The notes under the pieces were generated by a model that worked only from the letters and a program-made list of their open reading frames with translations, was not told where the DNA came from and made no database searches. Of a DNA stretch of 64,000 bases, positions 35,063 to 47,379 are shown one piece after another (within the stretch, counting starts at the first letter, position 1; the number at the start of each line of letters is the position of its first letter). Source of the stretch: Providencia rettgeri. Its GTDB lineage: Bacteria; Pseudomonadota; Gammaproteobacteria; Enterobacterales; Enterobacteriaceae. The translations under genes were made by a program, and so were the position numbers. The stretch covers positions 3,782,001-3,846,000 of the forward strand of contig NZ_CP059348.1 in assembly GCF_013702265.1 (NCBI RefSeq), given 5' to 3'.

Positions 35063-36442
35063 TTACGATGGGCTTTTATCGTGGCGACTAAAGCTGCGGA
35101 TCACAAAATAAAGTCCTGAAACCGTCAATAAAAAGATAGCCCCTACAATCAGTGACAAACGCGTTTCTGGGTTAATCCCCATTCCCACCAACACACAGGC
35201 TAAAAATAGCAGTGTGGCGTAGTTTACCCATGGAAACAGAATTGATTTAAACGTATGTCCTGCCATCTGCTGCTGGTTCTGCTTACGAAAACGTAGCTGG
35301 CTGGTCAAGATCACGAGCCACGGCACCATTCCCGGCAAGACGCTCGCACTATACACATACACAAACACCTGCTCTGGATTTGGAATGATGTAATTCAAGC
35401 TCGACCCAGCGACTAAACATAAGATAGTAAAACCGACACAACGCGCTGGAACGCCATTTTTCGTTAGTTTTAATAATCCATTCGGTAACTGCTTATTCTG
35501 CGCCAGCGCGTATAGCATACGCCCGCCGCTGTACATGCCGCTATTGCAGCCAGACAATGCTGCAGTGAGCACCACAAAGTTAATGACCGCGGCTGCTGAG
35601 ACAATCCCCACTTTAGCGAATGTCATCACAAACGGGCTGCCTTGTTGCCCGACTTCCGTCCACGGGAACAGCGTCACCACAATAAAAATGGCGCCGACAT
35701 AGAAAATAAGAATGCGCCACAGAATATTATTGATGGCTTTTTTCAGTGTCACTTGTGGGTTTTTGGCTTCTCCTGCGGTGATCCCGACGAGCTCAACACC
35801 TTGATAAGATGCCACCACGATACACAACGCAAATAAGAAACCTTTCCAGCCGCCAGCAAAGAATCCGCCATGCTCGGTCAAGTTAGCCAATCCAATCGGT
35901 TCGAAATTATTGCCAAGACCAAAGAAAATTAGCCCCAAACCAATCAAAATCATCACGACGATCGTGGTCACTTTGATCATCGCAAACCAAAATTCCAGCT
36001 CGCCGTATAGCCTCACTGCGGCGAGGTTTGCCAGTGCCACCAACGCAACGGCAACCATCGCAAATATCCACTGAGGCACATCAGGGAACCAATACTTTGC
36101 ATATTCCCCTATTGCGGTTATCTCTGAAATTCCAACCGCGACCCACATAAACCAATAACCCCACGCGGTTAAACATCCCCAAAAAGGGCTTAAATATTTA
36201 TAACCAAATGAAGCAAATGAACCAGTGACTGGCTCTAGAAAGAGCATTTCGCCCATAGAACGCATGATGAAGAAGACAAATAGCCCTGCGATAATATACG
36301 CCAGTAGTACGGATGGCCCCGCCCACTTCAACGTACTCGCTGAGCCCATAAATAGCCCAACTCCAATTGTTCCGCCCAAAGCAATCAGCTCAATATGACG
36401 GGCTTCTAGCCCTCGCTGAAGACCTTGCTGTGGCTTATCCAT
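35063..36442 (-). CDS. yifK: Amino-acid permease YifK (ThrP), threonine/serine symporter family
   Basis: A 459-aa, twelve-segment AAT/APC-family transporter. The E. coli orthologue imports threonine and serine with H+. Seen: [56 protein letters not shown], the TM6 stretch [18 protein letters not shown] and [15 protein letters not shown] chose the ATG at 36442 ([12 protein letters not shown]), which has AGGGGAAA just upstream and fits the family length. A longer frame to 36493 adds unlike residues. It is downstream of the ECA cluster, beyond a terminator, and upstream of the tRNA operon, as in E. coli. Confidence 0.95.
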   Translation of the reverse strand: MDKPQQGLQRGLEARHIELIALGGTIGVGLFMGSASTLKWAGPSVLLAYIIAGLFVFFIMRSMGEMLFLEPVTGSFASFGYKYLSPFWGCLTAWGYWFMWVAVGISEITAIGEYAKYWFPDVPQWIFAMVAVALVALANLAAVRLYGELEFWFAMIKVTTIVVMILIGLGLIFFGLGNNFEPIGLANLTEHGGFFAGGWKGFLFALCIVVASYQGVELVGITAGEAKNPQVTLKKAINNILWRILIFYVGAIFIVVTLFPWTEVGQQGSPFVMTFAKVGIVSAAAVINFVVLTAALSGCNSGMYSGGRMLYALAQNKQLPNGLLKLTKNGVPARCVGFTILCLVAGSSLNYIIPNPEQVFVYVYSASVLPGMVPWLVILTSQLRFRKQNQQQMAGHTFKSILFPWVNYATLLFLACVLVGMGINPETRLSLIVGAIFLLTVSGLYFVIRSFSRHDKSPS

Positions 36443-36628
36443 AATTTCCCCTGTCGATAATAACCATTCGATATTCGCAGCTCTAATAGCCATAACTTTT
36501 TAGTCATCGCGGCTGGTTGTCGAAAATAAAATAAAAAATACAATCCCCCAAGATACCGTGAGATCCCTTAGGTTGCATCTATTTTTGAACAATTACAGGT
36601 ATATTTGAAGCGAGAATGGAGGCGCCAG

Positions 36629-36655
36629 AAATAAATAAACCCGCATTACGCGGGT
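36629..36655 (-). terminator. Terminator of the ECA gene cluster
   Basis: ACCCGC-ATTAC-GCGGGT hairpin (36639-36655), followed on the minus strand by TTATTTATTT, 21 bases after the wecG stop and before yifK. Confidence 0.75.
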
Positions 36656-36675
36656 CTATTCAGTAAGAAGAAGGC

Positions 36676-37413
36676 TTAAAGCTTACCACCGTAGTAGTAG
36701 CCTAAAAACTTCAGCAATTTAAACTGTCGTTTAATTCGCGTTGGTTGGGAAAGTAAGCGATACAGCCATTCTAGCCCTAAGTTTTGCCAGACTTTAGGCG
36801 CACGCTTAACGTGACCGGTAAACACGTCATAAGTCCCACCGACGCCCATATACAGCGCATCAGGATGCACGACACGGCAATCACGCATAAAGATTTCTTG
36901 CTTCGGAGAGCCCATCGCCACGGTCACAATCTTGGCACCACTCGCGTGAATACGCTCAAACAGCGCACTGCGATCTTCTGCCGTAAAGTAGCCATCTTGG
37001 GAATCCACAATGTTGACATTCCATTGTGCGCGTAGCTTCGCTTTAGTTTGCTCAAGAATTTCTGGCTTACCACCGACTAAAAATACTGGCGTGCCTTCTT
37101 TTCCTGCGCGCTCCATCAAGCCTTCCCATAAATCGGCACCTGCCACACGAGAAACCTCGGCTTTCGGGTATTTACGGCGAATAGCACGCACAATGCTGAT
37201 CCCATCTGCATAAAGATATTCCGCCTGCCCTAATAAGGTATTCAGCGCGGTATCTTGCTCTGCGATCATCACTTTTTCTGCGTTGATAGCCACAAGTGTG
37301 CCTGTTTTGGTCTTACCGTCAGCAAACAGATAGTCCAAGAAATGGGCCATGTTTTTAAAGCCCCAAATATTATGACCTCTGATGCTATATTGAGGAATTG
37401 ACGACTGTTCCAT
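36676..37413 (-). CDS. wecG: UDP-ManNAcA transferase WecG
   Basis: A 245-aa GT26-family glycosyltransferase that adds N-acetylmannosaminuronic acid to lipid I, forming ECA lipid II at the inner membrane. Seen: [56 protein letters not shown] and the C-terminal [16 protein letters not shown] ... [12 protein letters not shown]. The ATG at 37413 has AAGGAG four bases upstream and gives the E. coli length. It starts ten bases after the wzyE stop. Confidence 0.96.
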   Translation of the reverse strand: MEQSSIPQYSIRGHNIWGFKNMAHFLDYLFADGKTKTGTLVAINAEKVMIAEQDTALNTLLGQAEYLYADGISIVRAIRRKYPKAEVSRVAGADLWEGLMERAGKEGTPVFLVGGKPEILEQTKAKLRAQWNVNIVDSQDGYFTAEDRSALFERIHASGAKIVTVAMGSPKQEIFMRDCRVVHPDALYMGVGGTYDVFTGHVKRAPKVWQNLGLEWLYRLLSQPTRIKRQFKLLKFLGYYYGGKL

Positions 37414-37423
37414 GATGCTCCTT

Positions 37424-38779
37424 TTAACGGCTTTCCCGTTGACCACTTTTTAAATATGAAGCGGCTTTAATACGAATAAGACCGGCACTTTCAAATAACC
37501 AGTACAGTAATTTAGCTAACACTAAACATAGTCCGAAGACTAAACAGAAAAAGACCACGCGCGAGACAAAGGAATCAACCCCTTCGCGAGCTAATACAAT
37601 CATGTTGAAGATGGCACCGAAACAAAATGCCTGCATAATCGCGGCCTTGTAACGATTGGATTCTTTTAGACTTAAACCATAAATCCAGTCAAACCATTTA
37701 ATGATCATACCCACCACGATCGCGCCCAGCGGGATAAACAGCACACCCCCCATGACCACCAGAGAGCCAATTAGCGTAGGAGAAATCGCTAACCCAGAAT
37801 GGTTATTCAGCACTTCCCACGTAAAATAGTTAGCTGAGTTTAATACCGTATCAGGACGTTCAGGCCATACCCATGCAGGAATAAACACATAGAAATCACG
37901 GATAATCGGCGCTAAACCTTGAAATTCCATTTGGTCATAATAGCTGAGCAATAATCCTAAGTTTTCCCACGGCGAGAACGTATCACGGGTTAGATACAAG
38001 AAAGTGTAAAACGCTTCAGCACCGCTCACATCAAGACCGTAACGCTTGAGAGCTAACCAGAACATCCCAACAATACTTGCCACACCTGCCGCCGCCAGCA
38101 TCCAAAGCGTGATCCAGCCTCTGACAATCCCGATAAATAGGAACAGGGCAAATGCCAAGATAATATTGGCACGGGTTCCGCCCACAATTACATAGGTTAA
38201 GAAACCGAATGAGACCGTGCTGATCAAGAAGAAAATCCAGCGTTTTTGCGTGGGTTTCAAGAAATAGACAATCAGCATTGCAGGGATAAAGAAGTAGAAA
38301 AAGCGCTTCAATGCCACGCCCGACACCTGACTGGAAAATATCTGGCTATAGGATTTCAACTTAAACAGCAAGAAGCCGTTATCCATGAAGAAAATACCTA
38401 CAGTAACCACCGCCACGGCAATTAGTAGCAGACAGGTCAGATTGGTTTCCACCTTATTCATGCTAAATACGGCACGACGCTGGGTATCCACGCGCTTAGT
38501 TAAACGCGTTTTGTACGTCACATAGTAAATGGCATAGAAGCTGGTTGACGCCAGCATGGCATACATCAAGTAATCGGCAGGGACTATCGCGACATCAAAC
38601 TGGAAAACCAATGCGCAAGTCAGTGGGAATCCGAAGTAAAACGTCAGTAAATACAATAAAGTAAAGAAAATATTAAAATTAAAGCGCACGCGTAAAAACT
38701 CTTTATACATCAGCGTGCCGATAAAGATAATGGAGATTAGGTAGATAAGCGCTAAGCCACCCAATTCAAGCAATGTCAT
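37424..38779 (-). CDS. wzyE: ECA polymerase WzyE
   Basis: A 451-aa multi-spanning inner-membrane protein (about eleven TM segments) that polymerises ECA trisaccharide repeats on the periplasmic side. Seen: [28 protein letters not shown], shared with E. coli WzyE (450 aa). The central periplasmic loop is [15 protein letters not shown]. The start overlaps wecF by four bases. Part of the wecA-wecG cluster. Confidence 0.94.
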   Translation of the reverse strand: MTLLELGGLALIYLISIIFIGTLMYKEFLRVRFNFNIFFTLLYLLTFYFGFPLTCALVFQFDVAIVPADYLMYAMLASTSFYAIYYVTYKTRLTKRVDTQRRAVFSMNKVETNLTCLLLIAVAVVTVGIFFMDNGFLLFKLKSYSQIFSSQVSGVALKRFFYFFIPAMLIVYFLKPTQKRWIFFLISTVSFGFLTYVIVGGTRANIILAFALFLFIGIVRGWITLWMLAAAGVASIVGMFWLALKRYGLDVSGAEAFYTFLYLTRDTFSPWENLGLLLSYYDQMEFQGLAPIIRDFYVFIPAWVWPERPDTVLNSANYFTWEVLNNHSGLAISPTLIGSLVVMGGVLFIPLGAIVVGMIIKWFDWIYGLSLKESNRYKAAIMQAFCFGAIFNMIVLAREGVDSFVSRVVFFCLVFGLCLVLAKLLYWLFESAGLIRIKAASYLKSGQRESR

Positions 38780-39858
38780 GCTTTCGCCTCCGCGATGCTG
38801 AGGATCTGTTTCCAGGCATCAGTAAAGTTAGGCGCAAAGAATTCAATATGCTGTTTATTAAGCGAATTCATTTGGCGTTGTGCTTCATCCACTAATGGCA
38901 GAGTTAGCTCATCACCATAGAAAAAGACCGGGACATTCTGCGCCGTTAAATCTTGCCAGAAGGTATTTTGGCGGCTAATGACAAAAGGAATAGAGAACTG
39001 AATAAGTAAACAAACCGTTCCAACCCCTTGTTGGCGATTAAAAATAAAGTAGCCAAGGTCGCAGGTTTTCAGCAAATTCAGGTAATCATCGAACGCCATA
39101 CGTTCTTTAAGGATATCCACCTGCCCTTGAGGGAATTCGCTCTGTGCTGCTTGCTCAACTTCTGCAATGTAGTTTTGGTTATTCGCTGGGTAGCCCATTG
39201 GGACTATCACTTTCACCTTGTCGCCAAATTGCTGTTTAATCGCGCTCAGCGCTTCCACATGACGATTGGAGCGGTCACCCGAGTTACCGAGCAGGATAGT
39301 TAGCTGCTCGCCCTCACGAGGCTGACGTTCGTTTAGCGTCAATGCCGGATCCATACGTGTCGGGAAATAGAGAACCGACGATGGCACATTAGGATTCGAC
39401 TGTTGGAAATGGCACAAATCTCCCCGCGTTGCACAAACGTGCCCCACTTTCTTTTGTGCCAGACGACGAAGAATATAAAATAGTTTAAATTTCAGCGAGC
39501 TGGATTCTTCATAGAGATCAGCCCCCCAAATATGCCACCAAAATTGATGGGATTTTATCTTGCCAAAAAGCAGTGCTAACCAAATTGGCGCATTAAATTG
39601 CCCATGGAAGAAAAAGCGTGTCCGACGTTCCACTTTCGCGCGACGAATTACGCTATCTGCAATAGATTGTTTGCTGTCAAAAACTTCAATTTCAAGCATC
39701 GGATAGGCAGCAGCGAGCTGCGCATCCTGGCTCACCACCATAAAATGCGGCTTTTGTGACGGTGCCATCTCTTGGCAAATAACGTTATTAAAAAACGTTA
39801 AAACCGTCTGATTATGATGCGGGAGGTCAGATCCCAGTACATGTATTAAGGTTGTCAT
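38776..39858 (-). CDS. wecF: dTDP-Fuc4NAc:lipid II transferase WecF
   Basis: A 360-aa GT56-family transferase completing lipid III by adding 4-acetamido-4,6-dideoxygalactose. Seen: [63 protein letters not shown] and [18 protein letters not shown], the family signatures. It has ATGA-type overlaps on both sides with wzxE and wzyE, implying tight translational coupling. Confidence 0.95.
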   Translation of the reverse strand: MTTLIHVLGSDLPHHNQTVLTFFNNVICQEMAPSQKPHFMVVSQDAQLAAAYPMLEIEVFDSKQSIADSVIRRAKVERRTRFFFHGQFNAPIWLALLFGKIKSHQFWWHIWGADLYEESSSLKFKLFYILRRLAQKKVGHVCATRGDLCHFQQSNPNVPSSVLYFPTRMDPALTLNERQPREGEQLTILLGNSGDRSNRHVEALSAIKQQFGDKVKVIVPMGYPANNQNYIAEVEQAAQSEFPQGQVDILKERMAFDDYLNLLKTCDLGYFIFNRQQGVGTVCLLIQFSIPFVISRQNTFWQDLTAQNVPVFFYGDELTLPLVDEAQRQMNSLNKQHIEFFAPNFTDAWKQILSIAEAKA

Positions 39859-41105
39859 GCTCGCCTACGGTAGATCAAAAATACGCAACAACAGAGAGTA
39901 AAATATACGATATAGGTCGCCATATAGGCTTGTGTCGCTCCCACGGCGCCATGTTCAGGAATAAACCAATGGGCAAAGCCCGTTAACAGAACAAATTGGC
40001 TCACTTCCGTAAGAACATAAAAACGCAGCGCCGCTTTCGCGATGACCAGATAACCAAAGACGTAAGCACCCACTTTCAATACGTCGCCGACCAGCTGCCA
40101 AGCGAACAGGTCTCTCATCCCTGTAAACTCTTTTGAGAACAGCAGCCAAATCGCAAAATCACGCAGCAGCCAAACCGTAAAGCTCACGGCGGCAACAGCA
40201 GGTAATACAAACTTCAATGCCTTAACAATTTCGGCAGAGATTTCATTTTTATGCTGTAAACGAGATAACGTCGGCAGCAAATAGACCGAAAATGTTGCTG
40301 TGATGAATTGTAAATAGGCATCCGAAATCGTGGTGACGCCCGTCCATAATCCCACTTCATCCCAGCTATAGGTTTGTGCCAGTAAATTTCGCATCATAAT
40401 ATAGGCGACTGGCAGCGTAATCGCCGTCAACATCGCCATGATAGTGAATTTACCAAGACTAGTGGCAATGGCTTTATCCCACGCAGGTTTGAGGGATGAC
40501 AACGCAAACTGTTTACGTCGAATAACCATACCTGCCGCAGGCAACACCACCAATGCAGGAACCAATGCTAACCCTGCAAGTGCGCCATCATAACCCCCCA
40601 TTAGATAGCATAAATAATAGGCGACTACGCCGATTATGCTACCAAAAATGATGGCCGTCGCATTCCCCGCAGCGTCTCGGTAGCCTTTCAAAATCGCCAA
40701 GAAATAGTTCGCGTACGCGATACCCATTTGAATCAAGGCAACCATGCGGATCACGCCACTGTATTGCTCAGTATCAAATAGTGCGGCACTGATCGGGGCA
40801 CTGCATAGCAAGAAAATAATCGCCAGTAACGTTGAAAATCCGAGGATTATCGTGGAAGACGTTCCCAGCACAGCCCGTAATTTCTGCGGATCTTGATGGT
40901 GTTCTGCCACATATTTTGTGACGCCATTGAAGATCCCAGCACCAGACAATACGCCTAGCACCGTAATTAATTGGCGGAAGTTCCCCGCCAGCCCCACACC
41001 ACTTGGGCCAAATGAGACTGCAAATAATTTGACGATCAACAGGCCCACCCCGATTTTAATCAGGGTAGACCCAGCAGTCCAAACCGATGCTTTAGCGAGT
41101 GACAT
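39855..41105 (-). CDS. wzxE: ECA lipid III flippase WzxE
   Basis: A 416-aa MOP-superfamily flippase with twelve TM segments that moves undecaprenyl-linked ECA trisaccharide across the inner membrane. Seen: [20 protein letters not shown] at the N-terminus, [19 protein letters not shown], and [18 protein letters not shown] near the C-terminus. Length equals E. coli WzxE (416). Start and stop overlap wecE and wecF. Confidence 0.95.
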   Translation of the reverse strand: MSLAKASVWTAGSTLIKIGVGLLIVKLFAVSFGPSGVGLAGNFRQLITVLGVLSGAGIFNGVTKYVAEHHQDPQKLRAVLGTSSTIILGFSTLLAIIFLLCSAPISAALFDTEQYSGVIRMVALIQMGIAYANYFLAILKGYRDAAGNATAIIFGSIIGVVAYYLCYLMGGYDGALAGLALVPALVVLPAAGMVIRRKQFALSSLKPAWDKAIATSLGKFTIMAMLTAITLPVAYIMMRNLLAQTYSWDEVGLWTGVTTISDAYLQFITATFSVYLLPTLSRLQHKNEISAEIVKALKFVLPAVAAVSFTVWLLRDFAIWLLFSKEFTGMRDLFAWQLVGDVLKVGAYVFGYLVIAKAALRFYVLTEVSQFVLLTGFAHWFIPEHGAVGATQAYMATYIVYFTLCCCVFLIYRRRA

Positions 41106-42235
41106 TAGGCAAAGAACGCTTTGATTCGCTCAATAACCACTTGTTGCTCGTCGTCTGTCATGTTGTAGAACATTGGCAGACGCACTAAACGGTCACTTTC
41201 AACCGAAGTGTATTTGTCTTCACCGTGGAAATAACCGAATTCCATTCCAGCAGGGCTGGTGTGCAGTGGTACATAGTGGAAAACAGTCAAAATGCCATGA
41301 GATTTCATATAGTCATTAAACTCTGTGCGCTCTTCCACATCTTTGAGTTTGATATAGAACATATGGGCATTATGTTTCAAATCTTCCGGCACGGTGGCTA
41401 ACTCTAAACGACCTGCAGCTACCAGCGATTGTAACGCTTGATAATAGCGATCCCACAGCAGTAAACGGCGTTCGTTGATTTTGTCGGCTTCTTCTAACTG
41501 CGCCCATAAATAGGCTGCTTGTAAGTCAGATAACAGGTAGCTTGAGCCGATGTCGCGCCAGGTATATTTGTCCACTTGACCACGGAAGAATTGGCTGCGG
41601 TTTGTACCTTTTTCACGGATCACTTCTGCACGGTTAATCAACGCTTTATCATTGATTAAAGTCGCACCACCTTCACCACCTGAAGAGTAGTTTTTGGTTT
41701 CATGGAAGCTATAGCAGCCAATATGACCGATGGTACCCAGTGCTTTACCTTTGTAGGTAGACATCACGCCTTGCGCCGCGTCTTCAATCACAAATAAATT
41801 GTGTTTCTTCGCGATAGCCATGATGGTGTCCATTTCGCAAGCCACGCCAGCGTAGTGAACAGGAACAATTGCACGTGTGCGATCAGTGATTGCCGCTTCA
41901 ATTTTGGTTTCATCGATATTCATCGTATCTGGACGAATATCCACGAACACAATTTTGGCACCTCGTAACACGAATGCGTTAGAGGTCGATACGAAGGTAA
42001 AGCTTGGCATGATGACTTCATCGCCCGGCTTAATATCAATCAGGATCGCTGCCATTTCTAATGAAGCGGTGCAAGACGGTGTTAACTGGACTTTCGGACA
42101 GTTAAAACGTTTCTCCATCCACTCTTCACAACGCTTAGTGAAACCACCATCCCCGCACAGTTTGCCACTAGCCATGGCCTGCTTCATATACTCAACTTCA
42201 GTACCTACAACGGGTGGTTTATTAAATGGAATCAT
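41105..42235 (-). CDS. wecE: dTDP-4-dehydro-6-deoxyglucose aminotransferase WecE
   Basis: A 376-aa PLP-dependent (DegT/DnrJ) transaminase making dTDP-Fuc4N. Seen: [56 protein letters not shown] with the cofactor-contacting Asp, and the Schiff-base Lys in SFHETKNYSSGGEGG. The ATG at 42235 (MIPFNKPP) follows AGGGGAC and matches the E. coli start; a longer frame to 42280 only adds residues overlapping wecD. It overlaps the wecD 3' end by 14 bases. Confidence 0.96.
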   Translation of the reverse strand: MIPFNKPPVVGTEVEYMKQAMASGKLCGDGGFTKRCEEWMEKRFNCPKVQLTPSCTASLEMAAILIDIKPGDEVIMPSFTFVSTSNAFVLRGAKIVFVDIRPDTMNIDETKIEAAITDRTRAIVPVHYAGVACEMDTIMAIAKKHNLFVIEDAAQGVMSTYKGKALGTIGHIGCYSFHETKNYSSGGEGGATLINDKALINRAEVIREKGTNRSQFFRGQVDKYTWRDIGSSYLLSDLQAAYLWAQLEEADKINERRLLLWDRYYQALQSLVAAGRLELATVPEDLKHNAHMFYIKLKDVEERTEFNDYMKSHGILTVFHYVPLHTSPAGMEFGYFHGEDKYTSVESDRLVRLPMFYNMTDDEQQVVIERIKAFFA

Positions 42236-42962
42236 GTTGTCCCCTGTATAACCAATATGCTGTGCTGGCGATTGCCGCACCGCTACGTGAATAAAGATTT
42301 AACGCCGCAACATTGCTCATTTGCGTGGCAACATTTAACTGTCTTTTTTGGTGTTGCACGCACCACTGATACGCTGCTGACATTAATTTCCGACCGATAC
42401 CGCGTCCTGCTGCACTTGGCGTTGCCGCTAACAGCCCAATTCTAGCTGTATCTGCATCAAGGCTACGTAGGCTAACGAAACCTAAAATATCACCTGCATT
42501 ATCTCTAAGGAGTAAACAGGTATGGTCAAAGGTGCCAAGAACGGCTTTTTCTATCCATAATGCATAAAACCGACCGCTGTCCCCTTCATGGTACCAAGGG
42601 GTTCTAAAGCGGCTGTTACTAAACACAGAGGCGGCGGTGTCGCGCAGAGAAACAATATCCCCTGTTTGTGCAACAACCACATTATCCGTCTCTGATAACG
42701 CTGTGTTTAGATAAGCATTTTCTGTGCCAATAGTTAACGCAAAATCAATTTCGCCTTCAACAAAACTGAACCCCATACTGGCTAGCTCATCGATTTTAGC
42801 TGTCTCGGATGCCGCAACTTTCGCTTGCACAATATCAAACTTATCCAATTGATAAGAAAGAATAATTTGTGCATCAGTCGCGGCGAAATCCAGTTTCGCC
42901 GTTGAACGTTTGAAAAAATCAGATTCCCAATCTAGGGGATCAATATTGGCGCGGACGGACAC
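42222..42962 (-). CDS. wecD: dTDP-fucosamine acetyltransferase WecD
   Basis: A 246-aa GNAT-family enzyme N-acetylating dTDP-Fuc4N. Seen: [17 protein letters not shown] at the N-terminus (E. coli MPVRASIEPLTWENAFF), [19 protein letters not shown], and the acetyl-CoA-binding [14 protein letters not shown] followed by [18 protein letters not shown]. The start codon is GTG at 42960-42962, inside the 3' end of rffH. The N-terminal half is the more divergent. Confidence 0.94.
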   Translation of the reverse strand: MSVRANIDPLDWESDFFKRSTAKLDFAATDAQIILSYQLDKFDIVQAKVAASETAKIDELASMGFSFVEGEIDFALTIGTENAYLNTALSETDNVVVAQTGDIVSLRDTAASVFSNSRFRTPWYHEGDSGRFYALWIEKAVLGTFDHTCLLLRDNAGDILGFVSLRSLDADTARIGLLAATPSAAGRGIGRKLMSAAYQWCVQHQKRQLNVATQMSNVAALNLYSRSGAAIASTAYWLYRGQHDSI

Positions 42963-43821
42963 GAAGTAAGTCCTCTAAGTATTTGCCATAACCTGTTTTA
43001 TTCAGGCGAGCGGCGGCTTCTTTAACTTGGTCGTCAGACAACCAACCATTACGCCATGCAATCTCTTCTAAACAAGCCACTTTAAAGCCCTGACGTTTCT
43101 CAACGGTCTGAACAAATGTTCCGGCTTCAATTAAGCTGTCATGAGTGCCTGTATCTAACCAAGCGAAGCCACGACCGAGCAGCTCAACGCTAAGCTCACC
43201 GCGCTCTAAATACATTTGATTGATGGAGGTAATTTCCAGTTCACCACGTTCGGAAGGTTTTACTTGCTTAGCAAAATCAACCACTTGGTTATCATAGAAA
43301 TATAAACCCGTCACTGCCCAGTTTGATTTTGGTTTTTTTGGTTTTTCTTCGATAGACAACGCTTTGAAATTGTCATCAAACTCCACCACACCAAAACGCT
43401 CAGGATCCATCACTTGATAGCCGAATACCGTCGCGCCCTTTTGACGTGCGGCGACTGACATTAATTTAGGGCTGAATGAGTGACCGAAGAAAATATTGTC
43501 TCCGAGCACTAAGCAGCAAGAGTCCCCATTAATGAACTCTTCACCAATGATAAACGCTTGAGCCAGTCCATCTGGAGAAGGCTGTTCCGCGTAGCTCAAT
43601 TCGATACCAAATTCATGACCATCGCCCAGTAAACGCTGGAACATCGGCAAATCATCTGGCGTTGAAATCACTAAGATTTCGCGGATCCCTGCCAGCATTA
43701 ACACTGACAGCGGATAGTAGATCATTGGCTTGTCATAAATCGGCAGCAACTGTTTTGAGATGCCGCGAGTAATCGGGTGCAAACGCGTTCCCGAACCACC
43801 AGCCAGAATAATACCTTTCAT
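42940..43821 (-). CDS. rffH: Glucose-1-phosphate thymidylyltransferase RffH
   Basis: A 293-aa RmlA-type nucleotidyltransferase making dTDP-glucose for Fuc4NAc synthesis. Seen: [20 protein letters not shown], the Lys/Pro-rich [18 protein letters not shown], the metal-binding [10 protein letters not shown], and [20 protein letters not shown]. It starts eight bases after rffG and overlaps wecD. Confidence 0.96.
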   Translation of the reverse strand: MKGIILAGGSGTRLHPITRGISKQLLPIYDKPMIYYPLSVLMLAGIREILVISTPDDLPMFQRLLGDGHEFGIELSYAEQPSPDGLAQAFIIGEEFINGDSCCLVLGDNIFFGHSFSPKLMSVAARQKGATVFGYQVMDPERFGVVEFDDNFKALSIEEKPKKPKSNWAVTGLYFYDNQVVDFAKQVKPSERGELEITSINQMYLERGELSVELLGRGFAWLDTGTHDSLIEAGTFVQTVEKRQGFKVACLEEIAWRNGWLSDDQVKEAAARLNKTGYGKYLEDLLRVRPRQY

Positions 43822-43829
43822 ATTGCCTC

Positions 43830-44897
43830 CTAGCTGCCTAAGCCTAGACGTTCACCGGCATAGGAGCCATCTTGCACACGACGCCACCAAGTTTCATTGT
43901 TTAAATACCACAGCACCGTTTTACGGATCCCGGATTCAAACGTCTCTTCTGGTGTCCAGCCTAATTCACGCTCAATTTTATCGGCGTCAATGGCGTAGCG
44001 CATATCGTGACCAGGACGGTCTTTCACATACGTGATTAAGTCGCGGTAATGAGCAACCCCTTGAGGTTTCTGCGGGTGCAGCTCTTCAAGTAATTCACAA
44101 ATTGTTTCAACCACTTGAATATTACGGCGCTCGTTATGGCCACCAATATTGTAGGTTGAACCCGGCTGTGCTTGAGTCGCTACTAAATGCAGCGCTCGCG
44201 CATGGTCTTCCACAAACAGCCAATCACGAATTTGCTCACCTTTGCCGTACACTGGCAGCGGCTTACCGGAAATCGCATTCAAAATAATCAATGGGATCAG
44301 CTTCTCAGGGAAGTGATAAGGACCATAGTTATTTGAGCAGTTGGTGATCATGGTCGGTAAACCATACGTTCTCTGCCACGCACGCACTAAGTGGTCGCTA
44401 GACGCTTTTGAGGCTGAATATGGGCTGCTTGGTGCATACGGTGTAGTTTCCGTAAAGAAGCCATCTGGACCTTCCAAGTCGCCATACACTTCATCAGTTG
44501 AAATGTGATGGAAACGGAAAGCCGCTTTTTTACTATCTTCAAGTGCAGACCAGTAATGACGCGCCGCTTCTAACAAGGTGTAAGTACCCACGATGTTAGT
44601 TTCGATAAATGCCGCAGGGCCATCAATCGAACGGTCTACGTGGCTTTCTGCCGCTAAATGCATCACGACATCAGGTTTGTGTTCAGCAAACACTTTATCC
44701 AATGCTGCACGGTCACAAATGTTCACTTGTTCAAAAGCATAACGCTCGCTATTGGCGACTTCCGCTAATGACTCTAAATTGCCCGCGTAGGTTAAACAGT
44801 CAACCACAATCGCGTGGTCTTTTGTGTTTTCAATCACATGACGAACAACAGCTGAGCCGATAAAGCCGGCTCCACCTGTAATTAAAATACGTTTCAA
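43830..44897 (-). CDS. rffG: dTDP-glucose 4,6-dehydratase RffG
   Basis: A 355-aa short-chain dehydrogenase-type enzyme making dTDP-4-keto-6-deoxyglucose. Seen: [30 protein letters not shown], the catalytic STDEVYGDL and [15 protein letters not shown]. Start choice: AAGGAG lies seven bases before a TTG at 44897, giving MKRILITGG and 355 aa as in E. coli. The ATG at 44903 (MALKRI) has only one base between it and AAGGAG, and a longer ATG at 44927 lies inside wecC. The short overlap with wecC implies coupling. Confidence 0.95.
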   Translation of the reverse strand: MKRILITGGAGFIGSAVVRHVIENTKDHAIVVDCLTYAGNLESLAEVANSERYAFEQVNICDRAALDKVFAEHKPDVVMHLAAESHVDRSIDGPAAFIETNIVGTYTLLEAARHYWSALEDSKKAAFRFHHISTDEVYGDLEGPDGFFTETTPYAPSSPYSASKASSDHLVRAWQRTYGLPTMITNCSNNYGPYHFPEKLIPLIILNAISGKPLPVYGKGEQIRDWLFVEDHARALHLVATQAQPGSTYNIGGHNERRNIQVVETICELLEELHPQKPQGVAHYRDLITYVKDRPGHDMRYAIDADKIERELGWTPEETFESGIRKTVLWYLNNETWWRRVQDGSYAGERLGLGS

Positions 44898-46156
44898 CGC
44901 CATACTCCTTTTGTATCCACAACCCATTTTTGTGGGATAGCAGAACCTTGGATACCTTTAAATAGGTTATGGTCGACTAACATCAGGATCACATCCGCTT
45001 CGCTCACAGCAGTTTCAATAGAAACCAGCTCCGCAATACCTTTCAGTGCCGTTGGTAATTCGTGAATATGTGGTTCAACCGCAAATGTTTTACCTGGGTT
45101 CCAGTTCGCAACCATCTTGGTGATGTGCATTGCTGGGCTTTCGCGCAGGTCATCGATGTTTGGTTTGAACGATAAACCGAAACATGCGATTTTGATTTCA
45201 TTCGCTTTTTTGCCAGTTTCCACTAAGCAATCAGCCACCGCCGCTTTTACTTGATCAACAACCCAAATTGGCTTGCCATCGTTAACTAAACGCGCAGTGT
45301 GGATTAAACGAGATTGTTTTGGGCTTTGAGCCACGATAAACCACGGGTCGACCGCGATACAGTGACCACCAACGCCTGGGCCCGGCTGAAGAATGTTCAC
45401 GCGAGGGTGACGGTTTGCAAGGCTAATCAGTTCCCAAACATTGATATCTTGGTCTGCACAAATCAGCGATAACTCGTTAGCAAATGCGATGTTAACGTCA
45501 CGGAAGCTGTTTTCCGTTAACTTACACATTTCAGCCGTTCTTGAGTTAGTGATTACACACTCACCTTCTAAGAAGATGTTGTACAGTTCGCTAGCACGCA
45601 GTGAAGATTTCGGTGTCATCCCGCCAACAACACGGTCATTTTTGATCAGTTCAACCATCACTTGGCCCGGCAGTACGCGCTCAGGGCAGTATGCCACATC
45701 GATATCTGCTTCTTCACCAGCTTGGTGAGGGAAGGTCAAATCAGGGCGAGCGGCGGCTAACCACTGCGCCATTTGCTCAGTCGTACCCACTGGAGACGTA
45801 GATTCAAGGATCACTAAGTCGCCTTTTTTCAGGACCGGCGCGATAGACTCAGCTGCCGCTTTCACGTACACCAAATCAGGCTCGTGTTCACCTTTGAATG
45901 GTGTAGGAACAGCAATCAGGAATGCGTCTGCGGGTTGTGGCTTGGTGAAGGCTTTTAAGTGACCTTCTTCAACCGCTTTTTTCACCACAACATCCAGCTC
46001 AGGTTCCACAATATGGATTTTACCTTGATTGATAGTGTCAACAGCATGCTGGTTGACATCTACGCCGACAACCTGCTTCTTACGAGATGCGAAGGCTGCC
46101 GCTGTTGGTAAACCGATATAACCGAGGCCGATAACAGAAATAGTTTCAAAACTCAT
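44894..46156 (-). CDS. wecC: UDP-N-acetyl-D-mannosamine dehydrogenase WecC
   Basis: A 420-aa UDP-sugar dehydrogenase oxidising UDP-ManNAc to UDP-ManNAcA. Seen: Rossmann [35 protein letters not shown]-like [41 protein letters not shown] and the catalytic Cys in [15 protein letters not shown]. The ATG at 46156 overlaps the wecB stop by four bases and gives the E. coli length; the frame runs further upstream only inside wecB. Confidence 0.97.
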   Translation of the reverse strand: MSFETISVIGLGYIGLPTAAAFASRKKQVVGVDVNQHAVDTINQGKIHIVEPELDVVVKKAVEEGHLKAFTKPQPADAFLIAVPTPFKGEHEPDLVYVKAAAESIAPVLKKGDLVILESTSPVGTTEQMAQWLAAARPDLTFPHQAGEEADIDVAYCPERVLPGQVMVELIKNDRVVGGMTPKSSLRASELYNIFLEGECVITNSRTAEMCKLTENSFRDVNIAFANELSLICADQDINVWELISLANRHPRVNILQPGPGVGGHCIAVDPWFIVAQSPKQSRLIHTARLVNDGKPIWVVDQVKAAVADCLVETGKKANEIKIACFGLSFKPNIDDLRESPAMHITKMVANWNPGKTFAVEPHIHELPTALKGIAELVSIETAVSEADVILMLVDHNLFKGIQGSAIPQKWVVDTKGVWR

Positions 46157-47283
46157 AATTTCACCTGATTGCTTTTTAATGCTGCAAGAATACGCTGACA
46201 AGCATGACCATCACCATACGGGTTATGTGCGCGGCTCATTTCGTGATATTCCGCTTCATCTGTCAGTAACCGATTAACTTCATTTACAATGGTTTGTGTA
46301 TCTGTTCCCACTAAACGAACTGTCCCTGCATCAACCGCTTCAGGGCGTTCGGTGGTATCTCTCATAACTAAAACAGGTTTGCCTAAAGATGGCGCTTCTT
46401 CTTGAATACCACCGGAATCCGTTAAAATCAGATACGCATGGTTCATCAAATAGACGAACGGCAGATATTCTTGAGGACTAATTAAGATAATATTATCAAT
46501 ACCATGCAGAATTCGTTTTACTGGCTCGCTCACATTTGGGTTCAAGTGAACTGGGTAAACCACTTGAACATCAGGGTGCGCTTGAGCGATATCCGCTAAT
46601 GCATGACAAATACGCTCGAAACCGCCACCAAAACTTTCACGGCGGTGGCCGGTCACAAGCAACATTTTTTTATTTGGATCGATAAATGGGTAATTTCCGG
46701 CTAATTCAGCCATCATATTTTGGTTACCCATTACCTTCTCTTTGACCCACAACAGCGCATCAATGACTGTATTGCCAGTCACAGAAATATGGCTATCGGG
46801 AATAGATTCATTGAGTAAGTTTTGGCGCGAGTTTTCTGTCGGCGCGAAATGGTATTGAGCAAGGTGTCCCGCAATTTTACGGTTACCTTCTTCTGGCCAT
46901 GGCGAGTAGAGGTTTCCTGTGCGCAGTCCAGCTTCAACATGCCCAACTGGAATGCGATGGTAGAATGCCGCAAGACTGGTTGCCATTGTTGTGGCGGTAT
47001 CGCCGTGCACAAGGACAACATCCGGTTGGAAATCCGCAAATACTGCCTTTAATCCTTCCAAAATACGGCAAGTAATATCGGTTAAATCCTGACCTGGCTT
47101 CATAATGTTGAGATCATAATCGGGCGTGATCTCAAATAAGTTCAGTACTTGATCTAGCATTTCACGGTGCTGAGCGGTGACACACACTTTCGCTTCAAAG
47201 TCTGCATCATCAGCAAGAGCATGAACCAATGGAGCCATTTTAATGGCTTCAGGCCGTGTGCCGAATACAGTCAATACTTTCAC
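46153..47283 (-). CDS. wecB: UDP-GlcNAc 2-epimerase WecB
   Basis: A 376-aa non-hydrolysing epimerase making UDP-ManNAc. Seen: [69 protein letters not shown] and the UDP-binding [18 protein letters not shown]. Length equals E. coli. A 96-bp gap separates it from wzzE; wecC overlaps its stop. Confidence 0.97.
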   Translation of the reverse strand: MKVLTVFGTRPEAIKMAPLVHALADDADFEAKVCVTAQHREMLDQVLNLFEITPDYDLNIMKPGQDLTDITCRILEGLKAVFADFQPDVVLVHGDTATTMATSLAAFYHRIPVGHVEAGLRTGNLYSPWPEEGNRKIAGHLAQYHFAPTENSRQNLLNESIPDSHISVTGNTVIDALLWVKEKVMGNQNMMAELAGNYPFIDPNKKMLLVTGHRRESFGGGFERICHALADIAQAHPDVQVVYPVHLNPNVSEPVKRILHGIDNIILISPQEYLPFVYLMNHAYLILTDSGGIQEEAPSLGKPVLVMRDTTERPEAVDAGTVRLVGTDTQTIVNEVNRLLTDEAEYHEMSRAHNPYGDGHACQRILAALKSNQVKL

Positions 47284-47379
47284 AGTGACTCTCTTATATT
47301 TTCTTCGCAGTTTACTGCTTTCTTTAGTTTTAATGATGCTATTTCGCCACCGACCTTGCCGCCGGTGGCGAATATGACA

